A stretch of 64,000 bases of DNA from Parvimonas sp. oral taxon 393 str. F0440 (GCA_000223315.2 AFUS01000005.1:248001-312000), one strand, 5' to 3'. Positions 30,010 through 39,727 are shown, counted from the stretch's first letter. Numbers and translations are program-made. Notes: generated by a model not told the origin, from the letters alone.

Positions 30010-31872
30010 TTATCCCTCATTATTAAAAAATTCAAAAATATTTTTAGCAGTTTTATTATCCATTTTATCAACCATAAGAAGCTCTTCTATACTTGCCTTT
30101 TTTATTGCAGAAATGCTTCCAAAATGGGATAATAGTTTAATCTTTTTCACTTCTCCGACTCCCTTTATCTCATCAAGAACAGAATTTTGTAATTTTTTAT
30201 TCTGTAAACTTCTATGATAGTTTATAGCAAATCTATGAACCTCTTCTTGAATGTCAAATAAAAACCTATATATATTAGTATTTATATCCAACTCGATATA
30301 ATTATCTTCAAAAATTATTCCTTTAGTCCTATGTTTGTCATTTTTAACAAGTCCTATAACCGGAACATCTAAATTTTTCTCCAAAAGAACTTCCTTTGCT
30401 ACATTTACATGTCCCTTTCCACCGTCCATTAAAATTAAATCAGGCATTTCAGAAAAACTGCTTCCAACGGAATTTATTTTTTCATCTAAAAATCTGTTAA
30501 ATCTTCTTGTAAGCATTTCTCTATGACTTGAGTAGTCATCTTGCCCTATAACTGTCTTTATCTTAAATTTTCTATAATCTTTAGAACTCTTAAAACCATT
30601 TTTATAGACTACCATACTTCCGACATTAAAATCTCCAGAAATATTTGAAATATCATAACATTCAATTCTATTTAAATTGTCAATTTCTAAAATATTTTTA
30701 AGATAATTAATAGCTTCTAAATATTTTATATTTATATTTTTACTATCAAAAATATGTTTAGTTAAAATTTCATTTGCATTTTTTTGTAAAATCTTCATTT
30801 GATCAAATTTTACACCTTTTTTTGGATTTTTTACAGAAATTGAATTTTCAGAGAAAATATTTGATAAGAATAACGAAATCTCATTCAAAAATTTTTCATC
30901 CGAATAATCAATATATACTTCTTTAACCTTGTTATGATGACTTATGTAAAATTGCCTTATAACATTTGAGAATAGCTCTTCAACTTCCAAGTCCAAAATA
31001 TTTTCAACAATGAAATGTTTTCTATCAACTACAAGTCCATCATTTACAATAAAAATTGCAACAACCAAAATATTCTCAGCATAAGCATAAGAAATCAAAT
31101 GATACTCCTTAAATTTCTTGATATTAAAAATCTGCTTAGTAAATAAATAATCAATTTCACTTAAGAAATCTCTATATTTCATCGCAAGTTCATATTCTTC
31201 TTTTGCTGATGCCTGTTTCATTCTATTTAGTAAAATTTCTTTTATCTCAGTTGTATCTCCTGAAAGAAACTTAATAACTCTTTTAACATCATTATTATAA
31301 TTTTCTCTGTCTATATTTTGAGTACATGGTGCTGAACATCTTTCCAAATAATAGCTCATACAAGGTCTTTGTAAAAATTTTCCCTTGTCAAAATTTAATT
31401 TACAATCTCTAATATTGTAAATCAATATTGATAATTCCATCAATTTTTCCAAGTCTGAAATTGTAGGAAAAGGCCCAAAATATTGAGCCTTATCATCCTT
31501 TACATCTCTAACTTTTAAAATTTTAGGAAATTTTTCATTTGTAATTTTTATATAAGGATACTGTTTGTCGTCCTTTAAATTTATATTATACTTAGGTCTA
31601 TTTTTCTTAATCAGATTTGCTTCTAAAACTAAACTTTCCGTTTCGTTATTTACAATTATATATTCAAATCTGTGAATATGTTCTACCATAGATTGAACTT
31701 TTTTGTATTTGTGATTTGTAGTAAAATATGACCTAACTCTATTCTTTAAAGAAACGGACTTTCCAACATAAATAATATTGTCATCCTTATCATACATTAT
31801 ATAAACTCCCGGTAAATCGGGTAGTTTTTTTAATTCATAATTTATATCAAATTCTCTTAAATTTCCTTGCAT
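30010..31872 (-). CDS. uvrC: Excinuclease ABC subunit C
   Basis: 620-residue nuclease of nucleotide excision repair. N-terminal GIY-YIG domain (GVYIMYDKDDNIIYVGKS), a cysteine cluster RPCMSYYLERCSAPC, the UVR segment, the RNase-H-like C-terminal nuclease (DLILMDGGKGHVNVA) and a final helix-hairpin-helix. It overlaps the end of pepP by 16 bases. Intact. Confidence 0.97.
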   Translation of the reverse strand: MQGNLREFDINYELKKLPDLPGVYIMYDKDDNIIYVGKSVSLKNRVRSYFTTNHKYKKVQSMVEHIHRFEYIIVNNETESLVLEANLIKKNRPKYNINLKDDKQYPYIKITNEKFPKILKVRDVKDDKAQYFGPFPTISDLEKLMELSILIYNIRDCKLNFDKGKFLQRPCMSYYLERCSAPCTQNIDRENYNNDVKRVIKFLSGDTTEIKEILLNRMKQASAKEEYELAMKYRDFLSEIDYLFTKQIFNIKKFKEYHLISYAYAENILVVAIFIVNDGLVVDRKHFIVENILDLEVEELFSNVIRQFYISHHNKVKEVYIDYSDEKFLNEISLFLSNIFSENSISVKNPKKGVKFDQMKILQKNANEILTKHIFDSKNINIKYLEAINYLKNILEIDNLNRIECYDISNISGDFNVGSMVVYKNGFKSSKDYRKFKIKTVIGQDDYSSHREMLTRRFNRFLDEKINSVGSSFSEMPDLILMDGGKGHVNVAKEVLLEKNLDVPVIGLVKNDKHRTKGIIFEDNYIELDINTNIYRFLFDIQEEVHRFAINYHRSLQNKKLQNSVLDEIKGVGEVKKIKLLSHFGSISAIKKASIEELLMVDKMDNKTAKNIFEFFNNEG

Positions 31873-33631
31873 TGTTCTCTTAAGTATTCTAAATCATGTC
31901 CACTTAAATATGGAGATAATTTTTCATAACACATCTTATTATAATCATTTAACCAAGTAATTTCTTCTTCACTCATTAATGATTTATCAACAGGTCTTGT
32001 ATCAATAGGTACAACTGTTAAATTGTCAAATTTTAAGAATTGACCAAATTCAGTCATTTCATCTTTAACACAAACCATTATACTTTCAATTCTAATTCCA
32101 TGGCTACCGCTAATGTAGATGCCCGGTTCGTCAGAAGTTACCATTCCAACTTCCATTGGATATTCATTTCCGGCAGTACCTATTCTTTGAGGTCCTTCAT
32201 GAACATTTAGTACATGACCAACACCATGTCCTGTTCCATGATTGAAGTTAATTCTTTGTTTCCATAGATTATATCTGGTAAAAGCATCTAAATATCCACC
32301 ATTTGTTCCTTCTAAGAACTTAGCTTCCATTAAAGCAATATGTGCCTTTAAAACCAAAGTATAGTGATAAATTTCTTCCGGTTTTAATTCTCCAAGCGCA
32401 ACAGTTCTAGTAATATCTGTTGTTCCGTCTAAATAATGACCACCACTGTCTATTAAATATAATCCTCTTGGTTCAACCTTTACAGGATGTTCGTGACTTG
32501 GTTTATAATGTGGCATTGAAGCATTTGCACCATAAGCGGAAATTGATTCAAAACTGTCTTCAATAAATAAATCTTGTTGTTTTCTAAATTCCAATAATTT
32601 TTCTGATGCAATCATTTCAGTTATAGTTCCTGTTGAAACACCTGTTTCCAACCAATTTAAGTATCTAACCAATGCAACTCCGTCTTTAATGAATGCATTC
32701 TTAGTATTTTTTATTTCAATTTCATTTTTATGACATTTCATTATTGAAGTAAGATTTAAGCCTGTAACAACATTTACTCCTCTTCCGATTGATGAATAAA
32801 CTGCTACATTTGTCTTTTTTGTTTCTAAATATAAAGTTTTCTTTGCCTCAATATCAGAAATATCTCTTGCTATAACTTCATAAGCTTTAATTGAAATATT
32901 ATTTTCTTTCAAATAATCTGCAACTTCCTGTGATAACTTAGATTTATCGATATATAAATTACATGAATTTTCAGAAACCAATAAATATGAAATTACAACA
33001 GGATTACATTGAACATCATTTGCTCTAATATTTAAAACATAAGCTATATCATCTAGTGATCCGATAAAATGATAATCTATTCCTTTTGACTTCATCATTT
33101 CTCTAAGTCTTGCTATTCTATCTGAAGTTGATTCTCCTGAATATTTTTCATCAAAAATATAAACTTTACTATCAGGTTTTGCAGGACGACCTTCTTCATT
33201 CCAAATTTCTCCAACATAATCAACATCAGTTATAAATTCAAAATTAGGTAATTTTTTATTAAATTTTCATATTCTGCAACAGAAGTATTATTACCGTCAA
33301 AAGCAATTCTTCCTCTATTTGGAAATTCTTGTAATAAAAACTCTTCAATAGAAATTGATTCAGGAACACCAATTTTATAAAGTTCTACTTCTCCTACAGC
33401 CAATTCTTTTGCTGCTTGAATAAAATATCTTCCATCAGTCCATAATCCTGACTTTTTATTAGTAATAACAGCAGTTCCTGCAGAACCTGTAAAACCAGTT
33501 ATAAACTCTCTAGTTTTATAATAATCTGCTAAATATTCAGATTGATGAGGATCTGAGCTAGGTACAATATAGGCATCTATATTTCTTTTAGCCATCATTT
33601 TTCTCAACTTACTTATTCTTTCATTAATCAT
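31857..33631 (-). CDS. pepP: Xaa-Pro aminopeptidase, M24 family (frameshift)
   Basis: About 591 residues restored, the length of the large aminopeptidase-P-like family. Metal ligands: LIDSGGHYLDGTTDITRT (two Asp), GTGHGVGHVLNVHEGP (His), DEPGIYI and GIRIES (two Glu). The N-terminal creatinase domain begins ERISKLRKMMAKRNIDAYIVPSSDPH. The frame stops at 33230; restoring one base in the T6 run 33252..33257 yields LIKKLPNFEFITDVDYVGE and links to the second part. Confidence 0.93.
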
Positions 33632-33736
33632 AATAATTACCCCCTTAAAAATTTAATTTTAACAATTATATTATAGCATTGTAAATTTAATATTTCAATA
33701 AATTTTAAAAGTAATAATAAAAATCTTTTTAAAAGC

Positions 33737-33771
33737 AAAAAAATAGATACTATTTTAAAATAGTATCTATT
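33737..33771 (-). terminator. Terminator of the YerC-type regulator
   Basis: Perfect 15-bp inverted repeat (33742..33756 with 33757..33771; the centre must open as a loop) followed on the minus strand by a run of seven T. It lies 15 bases past the stop. Confidence 0.8.
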
Positions 33772-33785
33772 AAAACTAAATATAA

Positions 33786-34099
33786 TTACTTCTTACCCTT
33801 TAAATCTTTAGCAATTAATGCATCAAGAACTAACTCATAACCTTCTGCACCGAATTGTAATGATCTATTTACTCTACTAATTGTAGCTGTTGATGCTCCT
33901 GTTTCAAGTTCTATTTCATTGTAAGTTTTTCTAATCTTTAAAAGTTTAGCAACTTCCAATCTTTGAGAAATAGAATTTAATTCACGCAAAGTACAAACGT
34001 CTTCAAAGAAAGCATAACAATCATCCTTAGTTTTCAACATTAATATTGCTTCAAAAAACTCATCCAATTGTTTTGATTGTAATTTTTTAAATTTGACAT
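33786..34099 (-). CDS. YerC/YecD family TrpR-related DNA-binding protein (frameshift at start)
   Basis: About 104 residues. A helix-turn-helix of TrpR type sits at the centre (RKTYNEIELETGASTATISRVNRSL) after LRELNSISQRLEVAKLL. Ligand and targets unknown. I place the start at ATG 34099 (MSNLKKLQSKQLDEFF), with GGAGG 6 bases before it. This needs one base more in the T6 run 34083..34088; the uninterrupted frame would start at a GTG inside the ribosome site. It has its own promoter and terminator. Confidence 0.85.
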
Positions 34100-34135
34100 A
34101 ACATACCTCCACTTTTTTATTTATTTCTTTACTTA

Positions 34136-34164
34136 ATTATACTTCATTATATAATTATAGTCAA
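34136..34164 (-). promoter_or_regulatory. Promoter of the YerC-type gene
   Basis: Minus strand TTGACT, 17-base spacer, TATAAT: a near-consensus sigma-A promoter about 40 bases before the start. Confidence 0.7.
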
Positions 34165-34194
34165 GTGCTAAATTAAATTTTATAAAAATAAAAT

Positions 34195-34291
34195 TGGCGG
34201 GAATATGTGGGAATCGAACCCACCTAAGAAGCTACAAACTCCTTATGCTGGTTTTGAAGACCAGAGAGCACACCAGAACTCATCTACTCCC
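34195..34291 (-). tRNA. selC: tRNA-Sec (UCA), selenocysteine tRNA
   Basis: 97 bases with encoded CCA. The anticodon loop CTTCAAA has anticodon TCA, flanked by the stem CTGGT/ACCAG. The variable arm is long (stem AAGGAG/CTTCTT). The T arm is GTGGG TTCGATT CCCAC. The acceptor GGGAGTA pairs with TATTCCC up to discriminator G (one G-U). A UCA anticodon with a long variable arm identifies selC and implies the cell makes selenoproteins. No selA, selB, selD or in-frame UGA selenoprotein is in this window. Its own promoter lies at 34309..34337. Confidence 0.95.
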
Positions 34292-34308
34292 ATAAAACAA
34301 CATTAAGT

Positions 34309-34337
34309 ATTATACATTATTTAATTAAAAAAATCAA
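34309..34337 (-). promoter_or_regulatory. Promoter of selC
   Basis: Minus strand TTGATT, 17-base spacer, TATAAT, ending 18 bases before the tRNA 5' end. Its -35 hexamer overlaps the terminator of the ThrE unit. Confidence 0.65.
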
Positions 34338-34373
34338 CCTTTTTACAAAAATTTTTCATAAATAAGTTGATTT
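34327..34373 (-). terminator. Probable terminator of the ThrE unit
   Basis: On the minus strand AAATCAAC and GTTGATTT pair around a longer imperfect A/T stem and are followed by a T-run. It lies about 30 bases after the 34405 gene's stop. Confidence 0.5.
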
Positions 34374-34404
34374 GAATTCTAAATAGTATATTAAATAAAA
34401 ATTT

Positions 34405-34890
34405 TTATTTTTCTGAAAATTCTCCTATTTTTTCTGTTATCTCGTTAATTTTACTAACTCTATCAAATTTAACTCTCTTGATAGATTTGGAAAATATTGC
34501 AGAAATCAAAACCCCAATCGCTATAGAGCCTGCATGTGCAACAGTGCTTATTCCACTATCTAAAGCTAATAAATACTGATTCTTTGCAAAATATTCCATA
34601 GTATGATACATTCTATATCCGGGAACCAACATTACAATTCCAATATACATAAATACCGTAGACGGCATTTTCAATTTTACAGAAAAATACTCTGCAAAAA
34701 GTCCGACAACTACAGATGCAATTAAATTACTGACTGAATTACCCAAATGTTTACTACAAAAATAATAAACAATCCAACTAATAGTTCCTGTGATTGTGCA
34801 ATAAATTATTGCTTTTTTTGGAACTATAAAAAAAATTGAAAATGCAATACTCGAAACAACAGCACAAATAATATTTAAAAATAAATCCAT
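34405..34890 (-). CDS. Threonine/serine exporter, C-terminal-type subunit (ThrE_2, YjjB-like)
   Basis: 161 residues with four to five hydrophobic segments (about 1 to 20, 25 to 45, 52 to 70, 80 to 95, 118 to 140). It contains MPSTVFMYIGIVMLVPGYRMYHTMEY, typical of the ThrE C-terminal domain. It works with the adjoining larger subunit, 9 bases upstream, as a two-gene exporter. The substrate is inferred from the family. Confidence 0.87.
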   Translation of the reverse strand: MDLFLNIICAVVSSIAFSIFFIVPKKAIIYCTITGTISWIVYYFCSKHLGNSVSNLIASVVVGLFAEYFSVKLKMPSTVFMYIGIVMLVPGYRMYHTMEYFAKNQYLLALDSGISTVAHAGSIAIGVLISAIFSKSIKRVKFDRVSKINEITEKIGEFSEK

Positions 34891-34898
34891 AAAACCAC

Positions 34899-35690
34899 CT
34901 ATCCAAAAAGTCTAAGAACTAAAACAACCCCTACTGCAATAGAAACTGCTGTAAATATTGCAGACATTATACCTATTATTCCGGACAAAATATCTCCTGA
35001 TAAAATATCTCTCATTGAATTAGTTATCTGTATTCCGGGAAAAAGCGGAACAATTGATGCAATCATAATACTTGATAAATTTTCTATATGAACAAGTCTT
35101 GACATAGTCATAACAAAAAGAGCTACTGCACTTGCAGATAAAAAAGTTGCTATAAATGAAGGCAATCTATATTTTTCAATATAAATTATAAACGACATCT
35201 CAACAAGCATAGCAATACATGCAGGAATAAAATCACCTAAAGTTCCACCAAAAATAAATGCTAAAAACGGAGCGGACAAAGTAATTAACAAAACAGTAGC
35301 TACATTACTGTAAGAACTCCTATTTTTAATATTTTTTAATTCTATAAAAGCTTCATCAATATCAACTTTGCCTGAAACAATATTTCTTGACAAATCATTT
35401 AATAAAGCAATTTTTTCTAAATTTTTTCCTGAATCATTTAATCTTCTCATACTTGTATAATTTGTTCCATTATATACAAATGAAATCATAACCATATTAC
35501 TTAAAGCAAAAGTATTTACAGCTTTAATATTTTTAAAAGATTTACAAATTCTATTTATACTATCCTCCACTCTATAAACTTCTCCTCCATTGTAAAGCAA
35601 ATAGTAAGAAAATTTAATACTAAAATTTAATAATCTCTTTGCTTCATAATCGTTATTTATAGAATTAATCTTCATCGTTGTAGTCATCAT
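34899..35690 (-). CDS. Threonine/serine exporter, N-terminal-type subunit (ThrE_1, YjjP-like)
   Basis: About 260 residues. A cytoplasmic N-terminal part with the conserved SYYLLYNGGEVYRVEDSINRIC is followed by five hydrophobic segments, with PLFPGIQITNSMRDILSGD as the family hallmark. The start overlaps the preceding gene by 26 bases; GGAAG stands 9 bases upstream of ATG 35690, and ATG 35675 is an alternative. It pairs with the small subunit at 34405. Confidence 0.87.
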   Translation of the reverse strand: MMTTTMKINSINNDYEAKRLLNFSIKFSYYLLYNGGEVYRVEDSINRICKSFKNIKAVNTFALSNMVMISFVYNGTNYTSMRRLNDSGKNLEKIALLNDLSRNIVSGKVDIDEAFIELKNIKNRSSYSNVATVLLITLSAPFLAFIFGGTLGDFIPACIAMLVEMSFIIYIEKYRLPSFIATFLSASAVALFVMTMSRLVHIENLSSIMIASIVPLFPGIQITNSMRDILSGDILSGIIGIMSAIFTAVSIAVGVVLVLRLFG

Positions 35691-36443
35691 TAATACGTTC
35701 TTCCATTTCTTTTAAAAATTTCCTTTTTGAACGGACAACATAAAAAATCAACAAAAACAAAATACCGGGAACAATCAACATAACAGGATTTTTTACAAAA
35801 TCTGAAATAGCTTCCATTCTTTTCTTATAATCTTCTTCGGATTTTTCATTAACTGCTTCTATTCTTTGTTTTTTTTCTTCTTCTGTCAATTCATCATAGT
35901 TTTTACTAAAATCATCTTTAGGCTTAGCATATTTATTGGCTTCCAATCTTTTATTTTTTCAATTTCATCAAGATTGGGAACATACTCTCCTTTATTTATC
36001 ATATTTTGAAATAATTTAACCTCAGCATTATGGGGATCTTTGTCATTTGCTAAAAATAGAGTCTCATAATTTCCGGAAGTGGCTTTAAAAATCCATGTTA
36101 AATCTAAAGTATTATCTTTTTTTAAAATACCAACAAAATAATCTCCTTTTGCAGGAATTAATCTACTATAACTGTATTCTTTAAATTTTGGAACTTCTAT
36201 TTCATCAAGATTTTCTCCTAAAAATATTGTAGTAACTTTAACTTTAAATTTCCCATTTGAATCTTCAACAATATTTCCTATAAAAAAGCTTCTATAGTCC
36301 ATATCATAAATCCTATTTGCCCTATCAAAATTATTATCTGCAAAAGAATTTTTAGAAATAAAGTTAAAACTTAAAACTGAAATTAAAAATACGATTAAAA
36401 CTCTTTCTATGATATATTTTATATTAAAAAATTTATTCTTCAT
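35665..36443 (-). CDS. Hypothetical secreted/membrane-anchored protein next to ThrE (frameshift)
   Basis: About 260 residues, no family recognised. The N-terminus has a signal-like segment (about 8 to 34, ending NSFADNN). Then comes a domain of about 150 residues with DMDYRSFFIGNIVE and SYSRLIPAKGDYFVGIL, possibly a beta-rich fold. A charged stretch rich in E, K and D (about 175 to 210) leads to one transmembrane segment (about 220 to 240, VMLIVPGILFLLIFYVV) and a basic cytoplasmic tail. Start ATG 36443 follows AGAGGTGA. The frame breaks at the T6 run 35954..35959; one extra base joins EIEKNKRLEANKYAKP. It overlaps the ThrE gene, so it may belong with it. Confidence 0.65.
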
Positions 36444-36482
36444 AAAATCACCTCTAATATATTTTACCATAAACTTTTAATA

Positions 36483-36517
36483 AAAAATAGAGAAGAAATA
36501 AATTCTTCTCTATTTTT
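36483..36517 (-). terminator. Terminator of the permease-hydrolase unit
   Basis: Perfect 15-bp stem (36483..36497 with 36503..36517) and 5-base loop; the minus-strand side ends in T. It lies 60 bases past the permease stop. Confidence 0.8.
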
Positions 36518-36576
36518 ATAAATTTTAAGCTTTTTTATTCAATAATTAAAAAGAATTTAGTTAATTTACTCTATAA

Positions 36577-37968
36577 CTATAAATTACTTAACTTCTTTTT
36601 TGTTTTAGTATAAATAAACATTATAATTGGTAAAACAACATAACCAACTACCATAGATATAATTGCTTTAACATTTGTTACAAGTTCACCTGTACTATCC
36701 TTAACTGAAAATTGTCCTTTCCAATTAAATTTCACAAGAAGTAAAATAGAAAGTAATAATGCTATTAAAGGAATAATAACATCAGTAACCATACTCTTCT
36801 TTGTATCTAAAACAGTTTCCTTTGATTTTCCAAAATAGAAAATTACAACAGCTAAAGGCACAATTAAAAATTGAACAAAACGTGAAATTGAACTTATAAT
36901 TGCTATTCCTGTTGAATCATATCTAAAACTTAATGGAATAATTATTGCAAAGATAGCTGTAAATAAAAATGCAGGTAATGGTAAATCATTTGATAATCTC
37001 TTTGCGAAAATTTCAGGAACTTGTTTTTCTTTTGCCATAGCTTCTAAAACACGTGGTGTATGGAAAGATGCAGCTACATTTATACCGAACATTGAAACTA
37101 AAGCTCCTAAAACTACAACTTTTTCTAATATAGGATTAGTGAAAATTGAAGCTAAAACAACAACTTCTTTTGATTGAACTAAAGCAACCGGATTAACATG
37201 CATACCTACTAAAACTATTCCAAAGTAAATAGCAGCAATAATACCAATTGCTAAAGGAATCGCTTTTGGTAAATTCTTTTCCGGTTCTTCCATATCTTGT
37301 GAACCACTTGCTACTGATTCAAATCCAGTGAACGCATAAAAAGCAGCAATTACAGCAGTTACAAAAGTAGTAGTTGTCATTTCTTTAATCAAAGGAGTTC
37401 CATCTTTAGCTTTTAATAAACTTAATTCAGACAAATGTGATTCTCCAGTATAAATTAAAATTGCAACACCGGCTATAATAGTAACTACTAAAGCTAAAAC
37501 TTTTCCTATTGTAGAGATATCACTAATTAATGTTAAAAGTTTAGTACCAAAAATATTAATTAATAATAGAATTGACATTAAAACTAAAAAACCTATTGTA
37601 ACATAAGTTAAATTAGCAGAATCTAATCCAAATATTTTTAAAGTAGTTCTAACAACGAATGTTCCCATTGTTCCCCAAGCTATACTTGCAGCAATAACTC
37701 TTGTAACACCTACATATTGTCCTATAGTATTTCCAAAAGCTGCTTTAGAATAAGCATAAGCTGCTCCACTTTTTGAAACATATTTTGCAGCAGAAGCAAA
37801 AGTAATAGCCAGCATAGAAGTAAAAACAGCAGCTACTAAATAAATCATTGGAGCCTGAGTACCGGCTGATTTAGCAACACTACCAGGTGATAAAAATATA
37901 CCTGTTCCAATTATTGAATTTATAGTCAAAAGAACTATTGACCAAAATCCCATTTTTTTCTTATCCAT
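36577..37968 (-). CDS. APC superfamily amino-acid permease
   Basis: 463 residues, 12 predicted membrane helices. The N-terminal NSIIGTGIFLSPGSVAKSAG is the substrate-binding signature of helix 1, and FYAFTGFESVASGSQDMEEPEKNLPKAI is the helix-6 region. The substrate is unknown. It overlaps the hydrolase by 8 bases, so the pair probably imports and splits a gamma-glutamyl compound or its product. Confidence 0.9.
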   Translation of the reverse strand: MDKKKMGFWSIVLLTINSIIGTGIFLSPGSVAKSAGTQAPMIYLVAAVFTSMLAITFASAAKYVSKSGAAYAYSKAAFGNTIGQYVGVTRVIAASIAWGTMGTFVVRTTLKIFGLDSANLTYVTIGFLVLMSILLLINIFGTKLLTLISDISTIGKVLALVVTIIAGVAILIYTGESHLSELSLLKAKDGTPLIKEMTTTTFVTAVIAAFYAFTGFESVASGSQDMEEPEKNLPKAIPLAIGIIAAIYFGIVLVGMHVNPVALVQSKEVVVLASIFTNPILEKVVVLGALVSMFGINVAASFHTPRVLEAMAKEKQVPEIFAKRLSNDLPLPAFLFTAIFAIIIPLSFRYDSTGIAIISSISRFVQFLIVPLAVVIFYFGKSKETVLDTKKSMVTDVIIPLIALLLSILLLVKFNWKGQFSVKDSTGELVTNVKAIISMVVGYVVLPIIMFIYTKTKKKLSNL

Positions 37969-38743
37969 TAAATAATTCCTCCTTCATAGTTTTAACATTA
38001 TTAAAACTATTTATTTTTCTTTTTTCAACATTCTTTACAAATTCATCAAAAATTCTTTGAGAATCTAAATGTTTTACTGACAACATTTCCGGATGCCATT
38101 GTACTCCCACTACAAAACAATCTTCTGTAATTTTTTCAATAGATTCAACCACTCCATCATCACTCTTTGCAACAACCTTAAATCCAGGAGCAACATCTTT
38201 TAATATTTGATGATGGAAACTATTTACTTTATATTTTTCACCCAAAATATTTCTTAAGAAAGTTCCTTCTTCAAATTTTACAAAATGAGTAGCTTGAGCA
38301 GGATTATCCCCTTGATTATGCTTAATTTTAACAAAATCTGCATAAGATAAATCTTGATACAAAGTTCCTCCATTTATAACATTAATCATTTGATATCCTC
38401 TACAGATACCAAAAACAGGTTTCTTTAGACTTACAGCTGTCTTATAGATCTCCATATCAAAAACATCTCTTTCCGGAAATACTTCACCAATTTTTAGTAG
38501 TGGTTCTTCTCCATAATTATATGGATCTATATCATGACCACCTGATAAAATAATACCATCAACATTTTGAACCATTTCTCTTATACTTTCCAAATCTTCG
38601 TTAAATGGAATTATAAAAGGAATACCACCGGCTCTTAATATAGCTTCAACATAATCTTGATTTACATATGATCTTCTATAACCTGAAAAAGTATTACCTT
38701 TACTAATTAAAATACTTCCTGAAATACCAATTACTGGTTTCAT
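37961..38743 (-). CDS. Class I glutamine-amidotransferase-like gamma-glutamyl hydrolase (peptidase C26, PuuD-like)
   Basis: 260 residues. The catalytic Cys is in FGICRGYQMINVINGG (about residue 117), and the His/Glu pair in VGVQWHPEML. Family members hydrolyse gamma-glutamyl-GABA or similar gamma-glutamyl amides. First gene of the pair with the APC permease. GGAGGCGA before the ATG, and a strong promoter upstream. Confidence 0.9.
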   Translation of the reverse strand: MKPVIGISGSILISKGNTFSGYRRSYVNQDYVEAILRAGGIPFIIPFNEDLESIREMVQNVDGIILSGGHDIDPYNYGEEPLLKIGEVFPERDVFDMEIYKTAVSLKKPVFGICRGYQMINVINGGTLYQDLSYADFVKIKHNQGDNPAQATHFVKFEEGTFLRNILGEKYKVNSFHHQILKDVAPGFKVVAKSDDGVVESIEKITEDCFVVGVQWHPEMLSVKHLDSQRIFDEFVKNVEKRKINSFNNVKTMKEELFNG

Positions 38744-38773
38744 AAAATCGCCTCCTTAAATAATGTCCTAACA

Positions 38774-38802
38774 ATTATACCATTAAAGCTAAAAAAATTC
38801 AA
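38774..38802 (-). promoter_or_regulatory. Promoter of the hydrolase-permease unit
   Basis: Minus strand TTGAAT, 17-base spacer, TATAAT, about 30 bases before the start codon. Confidence 0.7.
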
Positions 38803-39101
38803 TATAAAATGACATTAATTCATAATTTGATATGTATAAATTTTATCATATAAAGACCTAGGACTTAAAGTAGAATTTAATGATAGCATTACATATAATA
38901 AAATAAAAAAGCAAATTCTATATCAAATAATAGATAATCATTGTTAGTTTATATATTATACCCACATTTTAGTATAAGAACTTAAAAAATATATAAAAAA
39001 TAAAATAATATGGAAAATTATTTCTTCACAATAAAAAAAGAACCAAATATTTTGATTCTTTATCTAAAGTTTAGTAATTACATTAATGTAATTACTCTAT
39101 T
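38803..39101. other. AT-rich intergenic region between tRNA cluster and hydrolase gene
   Basis: About 300 bases, very AT-rich, without a convincing gene. Near the tRNA cluster TAATTACATTAATGTAATTA (39075..39094) is a perfect palindrome that may end the rRNA-tRNA transcript. Nothing else was recognised. Confidence 0.4.
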
Positions 39102-39178
39102 TGGCGTGCCATAGAGGATTCGAACCCCTGGCCTTTTGGTCCGTAGCCAAACGCTCTATCCAGCTGAGCTAATGGCAC
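39102..39178 (-). tRNA. tRNA-Arg (ACG)
   Basis: Anticodon loop CTACGGA between stem arms TTTGG/CCAAA; A34 would be edited to inosine. T loop TTCGAAT, encoded CCA. Last tRNA of the rRNA-operon cluster. Confidence 0.96.
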
Positions 39179-39188
39179 ATAATAGAAA

Positions 39189-39209
39189 ACTCAGAATAAA
39201 TTCTGAGTT
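39189..39209. other. Spacer hairpin between tRNA-Gly and tRNA-Arg
   Basis: ACTCAGAA and TTCTGAGT pair around a short TAAA loop. It lacks a T-run and may help processing. Confidence 0.35.
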
Positions 39210-39211
39210 CT

Positions 39212-39286
39212 TGGAGCGGAAGACGAGATTCGAACTCGCGACCCTCGCCTTGGCAAGGCGATGCTCTACCACTGAGCCACTCCCGC
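39212..39286 (-). tRNA. tRNA-Gly (GCC)
   Basis: Anticodon loop TTGCCAA between TCGCC and GGCGA. Encoded CCA. Acceptor GCGGGAG pairs with CTTCCGC (one G-U). Confidence 0.96.
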
Positions 39287-39291
39287 ATATA

Positions 39292-39367
<76 letters not shown>

Positions 39368-39375
39368 ATAATAAT

Positions 39376-39452
39376 TGGCGACCTGGATGGGACTCGAACC
39401 CACGACCTCTAGCGTGACAGGCTAGCATTCTAACCAACTGAACTACCAGGCC
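39376..39452 (-). tRNA. tRNA-Asp (GTC)
   Basis: Anticodon loop CTGTCAC between CTAGC and GCTAG-type arms. Discriminator G and encoded CCA. Confidence 0.96.
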
Positions 39453-39457
39453 GTATT

Positions 39458-39533
39458 TGGTGGGCACAATAGGGCTCGAACCTATGACCCCCTGCTTGTA
39501 AGGCAGATGCTCTCCCAACTGAGCTATGCGCCC
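39458..39533 (-). tRNA. tRNA-Val (TAC)
   Basis: Anticodon loop CTTACAA between TCTGC and GCAGG. Discriminator A and encoded CCA. Confidence 0.96.
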
Positions 39534-39555
39534 AAATATAAACCCAATAAAAAAA

Positions 39556-39632
39556 TGGTAGCGGAGAAGGGATTTGAACCCCTGACACTGCGGGTATGAA
39601 CCGCATGCTCTAGCCAACTGAGCTACTCCGCC
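39556..39632 (-). tRNA. tRNA-Met (CAT), elongator
   Basis: Anticodon loop TTCATAC between TGCGG and CCGCA. The G1-U72 acceptor end and lack of GGG/CCC anticodon stem pairs argue against initiator tRNA. Encoded CCA. Confidence 0.93.
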
Positions 39633-39645
39633 ACATAAAATTAAG

Positions 39646-39720
39646 TGGTGACCCCACCGGGATTCGAACCCGGGTTACCGCCGTGAAAGGGCGATGTCTT
39701 AACCGCTTGACCATGGGGCC
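39646..39720 (-). tRNA. tRNA-Glu (TTC)
   Basis: Anticodon loop CTTTCAC between TCGCC and GGCGG. D-arm GGTCAAGCGGTTAAGAC is typical of tRNA-Glu. Encoded CCA. Confidence 0.96.
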
Positions 39721-39727
39721 TCAAAAC

